64,000 nt of DNA from Spirodela intermedia. Taxonomy: Eukaryota; Streptophyta; Magnoliopsida; Alismatales; Araceae. The DNA is taken from assembly GCA_902729315.2 (NCBI GenBank), contig LR746265.1:2832892-2896891 (forward strand), written 5' to 3'. The notes under the pieces were generated by a model, which saw only the letters and a program-made list of their open reading frames with translations, searched no databases and was not told the origin of the DNA. Below, in pieces: positions 47,301-59,661 of this stretch (position 1 is its first letter; every line of letters begins with the position of its first letter). The translations under genes and the position numbers were made by a program.

Positions 47301-50300
47301 GAACCAAAATACACAACTGATGAATCATGCAGACCATATGGTCGAGCACTTCATATATATCGCATGGACACTAAGCTAGAGATTTCAGTTAATCAACAGT
47401 TGAGTCAGAATCGTCAAGAAAAATCGCAGTTCACTAGATAATTAACCAGAAAAATCATAATTCATCAAAAACATTCGCCAGAAAAACCACCAATCCAAGT
47501 AAACTGTTTTGATGCAAACCACCAAAAGGCAGCATATCCTTCTCGTTACAATGCTTATGCTTTCCACCAGTATGGACAAGTTGTAAATTAATTTCCCATA
47601 ACTATCTATCAAAGTAGATTATTTGTTTGACATTTGGTATTTTAATTAGATATATAATGTAAAAAACTATTGGCAGAATCAGTAGCATCATCGAGACGGG
47701 GGTCCAAGCAACAACATATTCTCTTTCTAAACGTCAATCTTCAAGTCTGATTTAACATCTAATCTTTGATACATTGTCAGAAATATGGTTACTCATCTAA
47801 AATAGGAGAAGAAACATTGAAAGAATTCCCACCTTCTCAAAAAGATTGAGGCAGTCTTGATTGTCCTCGAAGTCAACTTTTGCCCAGTCTATGCCATCTT
47901 GAACATATTCCTGAAAAACGTAGAATTCAACATTTTTATGGAGGCCAGACACAGAGTTAAACAACTCAGTATCAAACAATGTCTTATTATAGTTTTTTTC
48001 TTGGCGAATACAAACGTAATGAACAAATGATGAATTCATCACACATATTCTTTACAGACTGCGACTACTTTCTCATGGAACAATTGAATAGTTTTCGATC
48101 TAAATGAAGCCAAAAAATATTTCGTGGCATTTACATATATAATTGGATTTTCATTCGTAGATTGAGTGCAAAGGAGTTTATGGACATCCACCTAAGAAAA
48201 CGCATTTTCAACCAAAAAAATATTTAAAAATAAATTATACGCTGGTTTTCTAGGAAGAATGAGAAGCATCACTGCCCCAAACATATAACATATATATTAA
48301 CGCATAGAAGATGAATTTAGAATGCCACACCCTAATTAGGATAGATCACTCTGAACAATTGAATGGTAAGTATAATTAATGATAAGTACCTTTACATGCG
48401 CACAGATTAACTAAACCTGAGAGGTAAGAATCAGCTTTGGTTTCATTATCATTGATACTCAAAATCAGGAAGAAATTAAGACCAAATGAGCCAAAGTTTA
48501 CAGACTTTCTCCGAAATATTGCATAAAAAAATCATATTAAACCAAAAAATGTAGTAATGTATGTTAAGAAGTCAAATAGGTCTGCAATTATTCGTTACTA
48601 GTTGAGGATCAAGAAATTGAGAACTACCTCTTGTTCTAATTTGAATAGATGCCGATTGAAATGTTGCTGCAGTCTTTCATTGGCATAATTAATGCAGAAC
48701 TGTTCAAAACTGTTCCTCTGCAAAAAATAGTTTATTTAATGTATGGGAAAATTCATAAGAGCAAGGTTGATCCAACACAAACACGTGAAGCATACATCAA
48801 AGGATTCAAAGCCATAGATATCAAGAATGCTGATCGATCGGCCTGTGCCCTGCTTTCCAACTTTCAGCGACTTATTAATCTGCTCCACGAGCCAATCAAA
48901 AAGGCCGGAATACAGCGACTTGGCCAGCGCATCTCTTGTGTCAATCGCCTACAGAAGAAATAATTATATAATTTTCATAATACAAGATAAAATTATTAAT
49001 ACGAAATTTATTAGAAATTGAATAATAACCTGTGACACAGTAAGTTTCTGAATAATAATGTCATTGCCAACTCTCATCTTGCGGGTGGACAAAGCTAACT
49101 TTAGCTCATCTATGTCACATCCAACAAGCTGAGCAACAGTATTCGCAGCTGCAAACGAAAAAAAAATTCAAAATGCTAAGCAAGACTGCATTGGATATAA
49201 AGACTGAAGAAATGTACAAGTGACAGTTGAAAAACGAAGGATGAATTGAAAAGTAATATGTTTGGAAATGTCAATGTGCCTCTTCCTATGCCCCCCCTAA
49301 AAAAAAAAGGAGCATATGTGACGACTCTAGGAGAAAAGAAATGAGGAACACTAGCAACCCTCCCAAGAAGGCCCAAGGAAAACCTCCATGTGAGAAATTG
49401 GGGATAGCTTAAAGTCTGGAAAGATAATGATAATTCGACTGATGAAACAGATGGAGCTCGTGATTTTCCAATAAGGTTAGCAGAATTATCTTTAGATACC
49501 GGATAAGGAAATGTCTAATCCGGCTGCGAGTCGGAAAATAATTAGTCAAAATCCAATGGAGGTCAATTCTTTTAAAAAAACAAAAGAAAGAATGGAAAGA
49601 GAAGTTTTAATTATATAATAGGGAAAAATGACAATGACGGCAGTAGGTTGGAAATAATTGGTAGACAGTGGTGATAGCTAAAAGTCGACTGCTCCATATG
49701 AGATCAAGTGATTCTTCTTTCTTCCAAATTAGGGCTCAGACTTCTTCCAGAGATTATAATCAGAAACTTGGTGAAGGATTTTGCTACACAACAAATGCAC
49801 AACCTAAACCAAAATGACCAGCTCCACAACGCAGCAATATGTCTCCTTTTTTGTCTCATATTTAGCCACATTATTTTATTACCACGCATTGCAAATGCGG
49901 GTCAATCACTAAAGTTATTTATAAATGACCAGTAAATATAGAATCCATAATGTCAACGCAAATTTAACTTTGTAAATTATCTAGACAACACTTTTGATAA
50001 ATTCATACATGGTAAGACTGTAAGACAGATCTGAGCTAAAATCAGTGATCCCAATTAACCTTTCAAGGTATCAATTCCCAATACCATGGAGTCCACAAAA
50101 AAGTGATAGAGTATTAGTTTATAATATAAGGAAGGCTTTCTTGAACTTTCGAGCAAATTGCATAGTCCAACAAAGTAAAAAAAAAAAAAGTGTTATTGAT
50201 CATCACAAAGGATATAAATCGCCATGCAGAGATATGTGTGAAATAGATTTCTCTGCAACCGTAGTCTAAGAGACAAAATATGGCATAAATATAAACATGT

Positions 50301-53300
50301 ATTATTTTTCACACATTTGTAATTATATGGCTGGATATATTTATTGAATACATGACTGGAAAACCCAGTCTGAATCACATATTCTACAAAGTTGTAGGTA
50401 GACAGCGGGGCATAATCTAGAGCAATATATCTAATTAAATATCATATCCAACCATTAATTTCAGTGCTCAAAAATATATCACCTTCATCGTGCACAACTT
50501 CTACATGATTTTCATTATCAATGATTGTAAAGGTAATGTTGCCCAACCACATAACAGCTGCAAGAATAGAAAAGACATTTTGTTGATCCTCTTTGCTGAT
50601 GTGGACAACATTCATAGCTTCCTGGAAAGAAGAAAATCAGTTACCATGCCTGAGGTCATTGAGATTAAAAACTTAATGTGAGTATGGTAAAATCTTCTGT
50701 ACCAGGACAGAGTGAAATCTTTCAGAATCATTGACCCCAGCAATCGAAAAACAATTGCTCTGCTTCAAATACTTGTACTCTTCAGCGTTTCTCAAGTTTA
50801 ATTTGTCTGCTTTCCAAATCCCGATAGTTAGTATGAGGTTCAACAAGCGCAGAGCACAAAGAAACAAGACATATGTGCATTGCAATGTGATACGTATACC
50901 GACGTGTATGCTTATAAAAAAGTCATGATAACAGGAACCCGTCAAGGCATTCTCCTTTCACTCAATCAAAAGTTTAAATGTACGGCCAAACTTGGAACAA
51001 CAAATGAGAAGATACGGACTGTCATCAAGACCGATGAAGGTAAACTACTGAACGTATGAGAAGACAGTTTTCAAGTTAAAAGAGATACATGACACTAAAC
51101 TACGAAATGAATCCATCGAGATCTTATGTCAGAATAAATAAAAATGAGATTATTCTATAATGAATCCATAACATGAAAAGACATTTTAGTTGTTACGACG
51201 TGAAATGTAAGTTTAACATAGTTCACTTCAAGGTGAATATTAGGCAGAGATATTACCGATTTCCACAAAATCTGAATAAACTACAAGAAAAGGCCACTTA
51301 TGTTAAAAAAATGCACGTGAGATATCATCCAATCCGAACATTAAAAATACGGATAAAATGGAAAACACCGTCAAATTGATCAGATTAAAGCCCTAGATAG
51401 TTCTTGCACACCAGAAAGCCTACATATAGTGTAAGATTTAAAACCCTAATCTTTCTTACAGGTAATTCAATAAACATCTCGGGATAATTTTATGAAGTGA
51501 GAACATACTCGACGTAATTGAAAAACTTGAAAGGCATGAGAATAATACTCATATATAAATTTAATCTAAAGAAAAAATAGACTAACAGTGGCCTACACAG
51601 ATCTCAGATAAGTGGACTTGCTTTCAACAAATACAGTTCTAAAAAAATGAATAATACAAAATGCCTAAAGAACTGCAGATTTTGAGGTACAAAATGTGTC
51701 TTGCTATTTAGCTAATGAGTCGTAATGAAAATCAGCATTACTCAATGGTGATGGAAGTCAGGAAGAGAGTGGAGAAAAAGTAAATAAAGTTCACAAAAAA
51801 TTCCAATTTAGAGGAAGAGGGAACTAGAACAAAAAAGAGTACCTTTGAGAGAAGCAGAAGCACCGGCACAGAGCTGATAAAATATATGATATGACCGTTC
51901 ACCATCAGCACATTGAATAACTCTTGACTGTTCATAAGGTGAACTGTAAGTAACTAAAAATGAGCGACTCACAAAACAATAATACGACCGAGAGCATCTT
52001 AAATGCATACCTTTTCAAGTAAAACTGTTGGAGTATCAAGGTTCAGGGTTGGTAGAAGAACACAAATAACGAATGTAGAAAGTTAACAGGAGATATAACA
52101 ATGTACAATGCAAATGCTTCAAGGAGGTTTGAACTATGGCAATACTTACAGGTTTGAATCTTGGCACCAGAAATTTTTCCGGATGAGTTAAAATGAATTT
52201 CTATCAGTTTTCCCTGAAGTCAGAAGACGACACGAAAACGTATGAAAACTGAAAGACTCATGTTTCAATAAACTCCTTCCCAAAGAGTTGCCAGATGAAC
52301 ATCTTCTACGAGGTTTATACTTATATCACTTACAAAGCGGCTGGAGTTATCATTCCTTGCTGTCTTTGCGTTCCCAAATGCTTCCAGTATTGGATTAGTC
52401 TGCAATATCTCATTCTCAATTCCACTGCCTCCTCCAAGTGATGCCAAATACTGCATAGCTATCTTTGCTGTTTCAGTTTTACCAGCTCCACTTTCACCAC
52501 TAGAGGAAACACATCAAAGTTATAATCTAACACGGATGAGTAATGTAAACAATCTTAGCGTATCCCAGTACAACTAGTAGTGACAAAAGAACGTGCATCT
52601 CAAAGGATACGACATTCCCGAATATAACATTGCAATTGGTCTAATTGAAATGTCAAACAAAGAATTCATGCCTGAAACTCTGACTGTAATGGTTGCATAG
52701 TATTAACCAAGTGTTTACTACAATATACTTTCATGACAAATCCCAATCGTAATAGATTCCAGTATCTCTTTCCCTAGAAATTAAGCCATGCTTACGTTAA
52801 GGATTACAGCAGTTTATCACAATCATTTTATGTTCATCAAGAGACTGTCTATCAATCAGGTTGATACACGTAAATAAATAAACAAGGTGTTTCTTGTGAA
52901 AACCTAAAAATAGAAAAGAAGAAAAGCAAAACAGAAAAAGAACATCATCCACTCTGCATGAGCTCATCACAAGTACGAACTTGCACATAATTGAGACATT
53001 TCCTGGTTTTGTTCATCCTTGATTTTTATATTTTCTAAATTCCTTTGAACTTTCGTACTAATTCCCTGATAAAATTCCTCTAAATCATGTCTATCTCTTG
53101 TGTTTCTAGACAGCTGCACTGTTTTCCCCTCTTTTAGGGCTTCACTCTTTTTTTTTTCAAGTACAACACCTTAAAAGCCCAATGGCGCATGGGAGTATTA
53201 TAATTCTCTCAATATTAAATCTCCCAGAAACAGTAAAAGAAATTGTAGGTCACAAACCAACCTTATTATAATGGACTGATTTACTTCATCTGCAAAAGAC

Positions 53301-55855
53301 AGTCAAAGTGAAGGTCAGAAACAGAGAACCATAATGGATGAATTAAGTTAAGGAAAATTTTCAAATCTTTAAGAAACCTCTAATCATTTCACGGATTGCG
53401 GTATCAGCTATTGCATAAACGTGTGGACTGTCCAGAGATTTTCGCCGATAGGCTTCAATAAAATCATTTCCGTACAGTTGGACATCCTTAAATGGATTTA
53501 TGGCGACCAAAACAGGCCCAGCTTTAGTCTAGAAGTTGAAAAACATTGACATACGTGAGAAATGTCACAAATAATAAAGCACTGAAAAAGAGGCGAAGAT
53601 TTCAGTTCATAAAAAAAAGCTTACATATATCATATCTCGAGAGTATCTATAGTTAAGATTATACAGCACAGAAGGTTCATGCAGATAGCTCAGTTGCATC
53701 AGATCGTCTACTCCCTCAAGAATATCAGGATTTGCAGGTAACAGATCTTCAGTTTTTACGCGCAAAATCTGAAACAGAGTACGAGGGCATGGATTAAAAA
53801 GAAAATAAAATGAATCAGAAGAGAAGAAAAAAATCGTAGGTCTCAAATATGCATACTTTGTCGTCATGAAGACTAATAAGAGATTCTCCTCCTGATGAAG
53901 ACAGTATCTTTCCCAGACTCCAATCTCCATTTGCCAGTTGACACCAACCTTGAAGCTTCTGAAACAATCAACTTCAACATGTAGGTCTTACTATCAATAA
54001 ACAGCATGTATGTCAACAAAAAGATGTTGTAGAAAATGATGTACCGCCATACTACGAAACTATACCCAAAAAATACTTAGCACCTAGAAAACATTTATCA
54101 AAACCTTCAAGAAGATCTGCATGTTTCAATGGAAATTTGAAGACCAATTTTTTAGACAACAAGAAAGTTCAGTGCTGGTTCTTCGCAGAGGAGAGCTAAT
54201 TACTTTTCAGTAGTAATTGTTTATGAAAACAAAGTACACTTTCGTGTATGATCTTTCAGTGAATAGACAAGAACTGCAAGTAAGCCAAGTGGACTAACGG
54301 AAAATGGTCAATGCTGAACATTTCCGTTGTCCCGTGGTTTATCTGGTTGAAATAAATAGAAAAGGATTATCAAAATACATTCAATGTATGGTAAAAATAA
54401 TATGCTACATGGAGAAAAAATATGGTCGATGCTGGACATTTCTGCTGTCTCATGGGCTATCTAGTTGAAATAAAATGAAGGGGATATCAGAAGGCATTCA
54501 AAGGATGGTCAATATGTGAAGACGAAAGCCAAGCATATGGTCGACTGATCTTATTTTAAATGGCATATCTAATCTATAAAATACACCAGTGGTGTACAGA
54601 ACTTCGATTCAACGTTATGTATTCTTCAGTATGTGTTTCCTCAACATAAGATATTGTATACTCTAGTTCTCGCAGGCAATGTGTCAATACTTCATAGAAT
54701 GTGCAGCGAAAATTTGGATAAATTAGTTAAGTGATTATGGAAGTGGGTAACAGTGTCATTAGTGACAATTAAACAGTGATATCTGGCGCGCGGGTAGTAT
54801 ATACAATACAATTCGAGCGTTTTTTATCCCTGAGAATTCTGATGGAAGTAAGAGATAATCACTTCCATTTCTAAGCTTCTCCCTCAGGATCAAATTTTAA
54901 GAAGTCTTGCAGAACATGAACGAGATGGTAATATGAAATAGAACCATTTTTTAACAATCTGGATGAAGCATTGTCTTGTCAACTCAGATATAAGGCTTCA
55001 GCGTTTGTCAACAGGCACCAACTTAAAACTGAAAATGAAGTGATTCACGTCAAATTTGTTGAGGTTTAATTTTGCATCAAGCTAATGGATTATATCCTGA
55101 AAGTATATTTTCAAATAATAGATAACCGTAACATAGAAAAATATAATGACTCATAGCACATTGCTGAAATAATTTAAATGCAATAATAGTGCATTGATAT
55201 AAATGTCAGATCCATTAAGAGAACGTATTGCATAAATTAAGAAAATATTAGTGACACAATACTCAATTTAGAATTTTGAAGAAAAAATCCAAAAATTGAC
55301 CGGTTTCAGCTCATGGCACGGGCAAATACTAGACCATGAAAAAATGATAGACAGCGAAAGACAAAAGTTTAAGATTCTAAAATTACACAATGCATTTTCA
55401 CCGTTTACGCTGCCCAACTTAAGCTTTAAACACGATTAACAGGCCAATGTAAGAAAGCTGCCGCTACTTACCTTCCTACTAGCAAAAGTGCTTGTGTCAC
55501 TCCATCTTGTTTCCGTCGGTGATAAAGAAATTGAAGGCGCAGGAAATGCTGCAGAGCCCGGAAGTTCGTTCCCTTCTTCTTGGGCACCATCGTCCTCGAA
55601 TCTTGGAGTCTTCGCACTATAAGGTGACTCCACGTTCTCCTCCTGTTCCCCAATATCGTCCTCAGCAAAAGAAGCAAGCTTTGCATGAGCAGCATTCATG
55701 GAGTCCTCTTCCTTGTGAGAGGAGCCGGATTGGAACCTGAACTCGCCAGGGAGGGATCGCACAGACTGCAGCGAGGGCGGAACACGCCCTTTCAATTTGG
55801 GCTTGTCCCGAGATATTGGTGGCGTCCCCGAGTAAGGGACTTCGACGGATGCCAT
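43285..55855 (-). CDS. Class VIII myosin heavy chain (ATM1-like)
   Basis: Actin-based motor of the plant class linked to plasmodesmata, endosomes and the cell plate. Twenty-three exons in transcript order: 55472-55855, 53857-53958, 53625-53768, 53378-53528, 53262-53289, 52334-52499, 52150-52213, 52011-52024, 51843-51927, 50703-50806, 50483-50621, 49030-49148, 48796-48948, 48628-48717, 47833-47910, 46799-46957, 46512-46715, 45792-45997, 45565-45700, 45099-45228, 44867-45013, 44686-44765, 43285-43884. They sum to 3483 nt, 1160 residues, with every phase agreeing. Seen in order: N-terminal SH3-like [15 protein letters not shown]-loop [10 protein letters not shown] (about 271); switch I NDNSSRF; switch [12 protein letters not shown]; actin-binding region and relay; four IQ motifs (about 845-955: [48 protein letters not shown]); a coiled coil (about 968-1040); and the class VIII tail ending [14 protein letters not shown]. 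All motor motifs are intact, so the gene looks functional. Exon 8 is only 14 nt. Confidence 0.95.
54301..54560. repeat. Tandem repeat, period about 119 bp, in myosin intron 1
   Basis: Two clear copies start at about 54301 and 54420. They share ATGGTC, ATGCTG, ACATTTC and TAGTTGAAATAAA-like blocks. A third, decayed copy starts near 54538 (ATATGGTCGA). Divergence is moderate, so it is not recent. Confidence 0.75.
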
Positions 55856-56613
55856 CTAAATCCGAATTATATCCGATGAGTTAACCAACCAAAAACGTCT
55901 AGAAGGGGAAATTTTCTGCCGGGTGTACCGCCTCGAAAATCTCCAAACTTTCTATTTAGCGTGGGATTAGAATTTTTCAGAAACTGGACCCCGGTTGATT
56001 TCCTTTCACTCTCTCTCCCTCTGTCTGTCTCACTCACTTCCGACTCACGGACAGCAAAACATCCGACATGTAAACGGCAATCTTCATCTTCTTTATTTTT
56101 CAGACGCTAGACAGGATCCCGAAGGCCAGAGAAAGGGGCATAGAAAGAACTAGTAAACAAAGAACGCTACGTCAATGGCATAAAACTCCAGCGGGTAGCC
56201 CATAATTCGCCGCTGGTAAGAGCAAGGCGGAGGCGGACCTCGAAAATTCACCCAAAGAAAGGCGAGAAAACGAGACAAACGACGACTCGCTTCCACGAAA
56301 GGAAAACCAAGGATAACGGCAGGGAATTTTCCCGGGGATTTCCTGACAGAAGCAATGAGAATCCGAAAATTCAGCTGATTCTCTCCTCAATCAAATTCCG
56401 GTGATTCCGCATAGATCGCCCATCAACGGATCGACTTCAGGCGGAAGCACGAGAAAGAGGAGGGGAAAAAAGAAAAGGAGGGAGTCGCAGCCAAGCAGAC
56501 TTTCTCTGACCTCCGCCTTTCTCTGTCTTGTTCCCTCCTCTGACTTCCGCCTTCTGTTCCCCCCACTCTCTTCAGCCTTCTATTACTATTATTATTTATT
56601 CCAGCAAGACGAC

Positions 56614-56614
<1 letters not shown>

Positions 56615-56685
<71 letters not shown>
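56615..56685. repeat. (CT)n microsatellite
   Basis: 71 bases of uninterrupted CT repeat, the longest simple repeat in the window, about 760 bases upstream of the myosin ATG. Confidence 0.97.
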
Positions 56686-56687
<2 letters not shown>

Positions 56688-57149
56688 GTGAGAATATCAA
56701 TAAAAAACTAAAAAAAGGAAAATCTGGAGCCCAACGTTCTGGACAACTTCAAAGACTATTAATCTGCTGTCATCGCAGATTAGAAGGAAACCAACGTCTC
56801 CGGTCCCGCTTTGAATTTTCACCGTTAGATACTGATCGGACGGCCGAAGAAACGTATGGAGACGATTAAATTAGAATTACAATACGAAAACCCAAAACTG
56901 CGCAGGGAGAGGCGGGACAGACGGTATGATCAACGACGGGGCCGTTTCGAATTTACACCGTCCGATCCTCATCACACCGACGAGATCAGCCGATGATGAA
57001 AAAAGGGTTCCATTAAAATCGATATTCCGCATTAATGGCAGATAAAAATAGACGCCGACGGCTGAAGCGAGACTAGCAGCGCCGTTTAAATGCCGAGAAA
57101 CGTACGACGCGACGTTACGAGAAAACGACGTCATCTCTTCCGGGGGCCA

Positions 57150-57821
57150 CACGTGCGGGGCGACGTGGTGCGGGCCATCAGCTACAGATTAGGTGCATGT
57201 GGCCCGTGGTGGAACCAACCAAGAGACCTACGACTGGACCAGGCGGGCTCGCAGAATGTGGGGATGAGTGTAGCCACGTATCCCCCCAGGTCACCCACCA
57301 ACCTCATCTCAACATAATAATGTGATACCGAGGTCTAGGCTTTGCATTATCATTGCATGATTAAGAGTACACATGGCGCCGTTCTATGGTTCCCGAAGTG
57401 GACAGCTCGTATTTAGCCGAGGCTGGTCTTCGACCAAGTCCAAGTGGGACCAAGTAAAGGCGCGTGCCAGCCATTTCGGTGAGCCTTTCCCTCACATACC
57501 ATGTGACGTGACGGACTTTTTCTCTCTTGGTCGCCTCTAGAGAGAGAGAGAGAGAGAGGCGGTGAGCCTTGCACGTGCGTCATTTGACTGAGAAAGCGAG
57601 GAGGCGGCGAAAAGCAGAGAGGGGGAAAGGGTGTATGGGTGTCTGGGCGGTGGTCACATGGTGTGCCGGGAGACCCGCCGTTCATCTGGGATCGGGGCCG
57701 AAGCGTCCGAGTCTGACCGAGCTGATGCAAACCCGCACGTGTGGAAATTATTTGATTAAAATCATGGTTTCCTTAGTCAAAACCACTCTTTCAGCCGTAA
57801 AAGTTCGTTTGGAGACACGTG
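57150..57821. promoter_or_regulatory. Cluster of four G-box (CACGTG) palindromes
   Basis: CACGTG occurs at 57150-57155, 57572-57577, 57736-57741 and 57816-57821, with a further ACGTG at 57163. Such sites bind bZIP and bHLH factors and resemble ABA-response elements. They lie just upstream of the probable RH47 transcription start and downstream-facing from the myosin promoter. Confidence 0.5.
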
Positions 57822-59661
57822 GCTCCAGCTCCGTCTTTTCACCGCCTGGGTATTTCGGCACTATTGGGCCGGTTTTCGGATATAAATCGTGGCCCGAACG
57901 AAGCGGGATATTGGACCTGGCCCATTTATAGCCCTAGTCTCTGCTTCTTCCGGTTCCCACCCACAACCCGTCATCCGTTTGCCTCCTGACAAGGAGGGCG
58001 GACTCTGCTGCAGCGTCTTCCGGTTCCGGCGGCTCGGTGTCCTCGCTGCGTCTCCCTCGCGACTGAAATCAATGGAGCCGCTCCAGTGGTAGGGTTCTGA
58101 CAGTAGACGGCATTATGCGCTGTTCCATGGTTTCTGTTTTCTCGAGATGGAACAAAAGAGGCGTTTGATATTTTTTTGGCGGATATTTTGATGCACGTAT
58201 TCCTTAGAAGAAGCTACGATGCTCTCAGGCGGCAACGGATTTCTCAGACGCTCTTATCTTTTACATTATCTCTGCATTTTTAGAAAGCTATCAGAACATT
58301 ACCGCTGCGTGCGGTTTATCATTTGCCATAGTATGTATTCAATTTGGAATACGCGCTGCCTGCAGAATTGGCAAAACAGTAAGCTAAGCCACATACCCCT
58401 ATCCGGAAAAGCATTTATCTAACGTTGTTTTTTTAACGCGCATAGAGTAGTCGAACTCGATGATTTCGCGGAAAACACAAAGAGACGGTTTGTAATCTCT
58501 CCTGCGATCGATTCTTTCGGACCTATCTTTTTTTAACTATCATGAGTACACGTACTACAGAGTATCGACATTGTTGGAAAGTTTAGTTATCAAGTATCCA
58601 TTTGTACTTTCAGAATATTATGTGATTTATGTTCGTTAAGGACACTAGAGGCAACATCATTTATCAACTCTTTTTAACGAACTCGTTTCACAGACTTCCA
58701 TCGACTGAAAACTTGGAAACTGACTTGACTGTAATTTATCAAACTTTCTCTAATGTATAATCAAATTATCTCCCTTGTGTTTAGCTTGCTGACTGATGTC
58801 AATGCTCACTGTAAAACCATAATACACAAATGGTCATTTCCCGCAGGAATGTTAAATTTTATGAAAGATACTAGTATACCTATTATTTTTCTAGGCCATC
58901 TATACAGTGACTTCCTGCCTTCCTTGAAAACCTTTTATCTAGCTAAAAACATAGTTAGTTATATAATGAAAGTTTTATCAACACAAATAAGTATGACACA
59001 TGAATTGAATGGTCAAGACGTTGTATAACATCTTTTTAGACTACAACATCAATTAAATTGACCATCGAACATATTCAGTATTATCCTTCTAATATCTGTG
59101 ACTTTTTCTCGATGTGCTTTAGAAAAATCTCTTCCCAAGGCCAGACCATAATAAATCTCGATGGGCTTTATTGATGGGGAATTGGTTTTTTCAATTACTA
59201 TTTTGGATGATTTCTTTTATCTTGATGCTTTTACAGACCCTCTTTATCGCAATAAGAAATTTAGTTATTTTCTGTCTTTATTTTTTCTTCGTGTTTACAG
59301 CTCCCTACTCACAAAATTAAGTTGTGTCAGTTTTTTTTCCTTCAGTGGACTGTGCTACTAATTTGATTGATGTTTTTGATTGAGATGTTTGATATGTGAA
59401 AATTCATCAATATTTATGATATCTGCCATAAGATTCGGCGTCCTTCACTTTGGTGTTTTAGTTGAGGTGAAATTTCAGGATTCTATCTGAGATTTAATAT
59501 TTCAAGGATCATTATCTTTTATGACGATTTCTATTTTTTTATTCATGTAGATATTGGATCTTGGCCATAAGATTCTTGAGCTATCAGTTTTCTTTCAGGC
59601 AGTAGGTGGCAAATATTTTTCTGCCTTTAGAGTTTTGCTTTTCAGCCAGAAGGATATTGCC

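Larger units (their letters stand above)
55856..59661. other. Divergent region between the myosin and RH47 genes
   Basis: Contains the myosin promoter and 5' UTR (to about 56.6 kb), a long (CT)n tract, four CACGTG palindromes at 57150-57821, a GA-repeat at 57540, and probably a noncoding first exon of the helicase gene near 57930-58090. The AT-rich 58.1-59.6 kb part then looks like a 5' UTR intron, ending at an acceptor such as TTTCTTTCAG before 59600. No other protein gene is supported. Confidence 0.5.
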
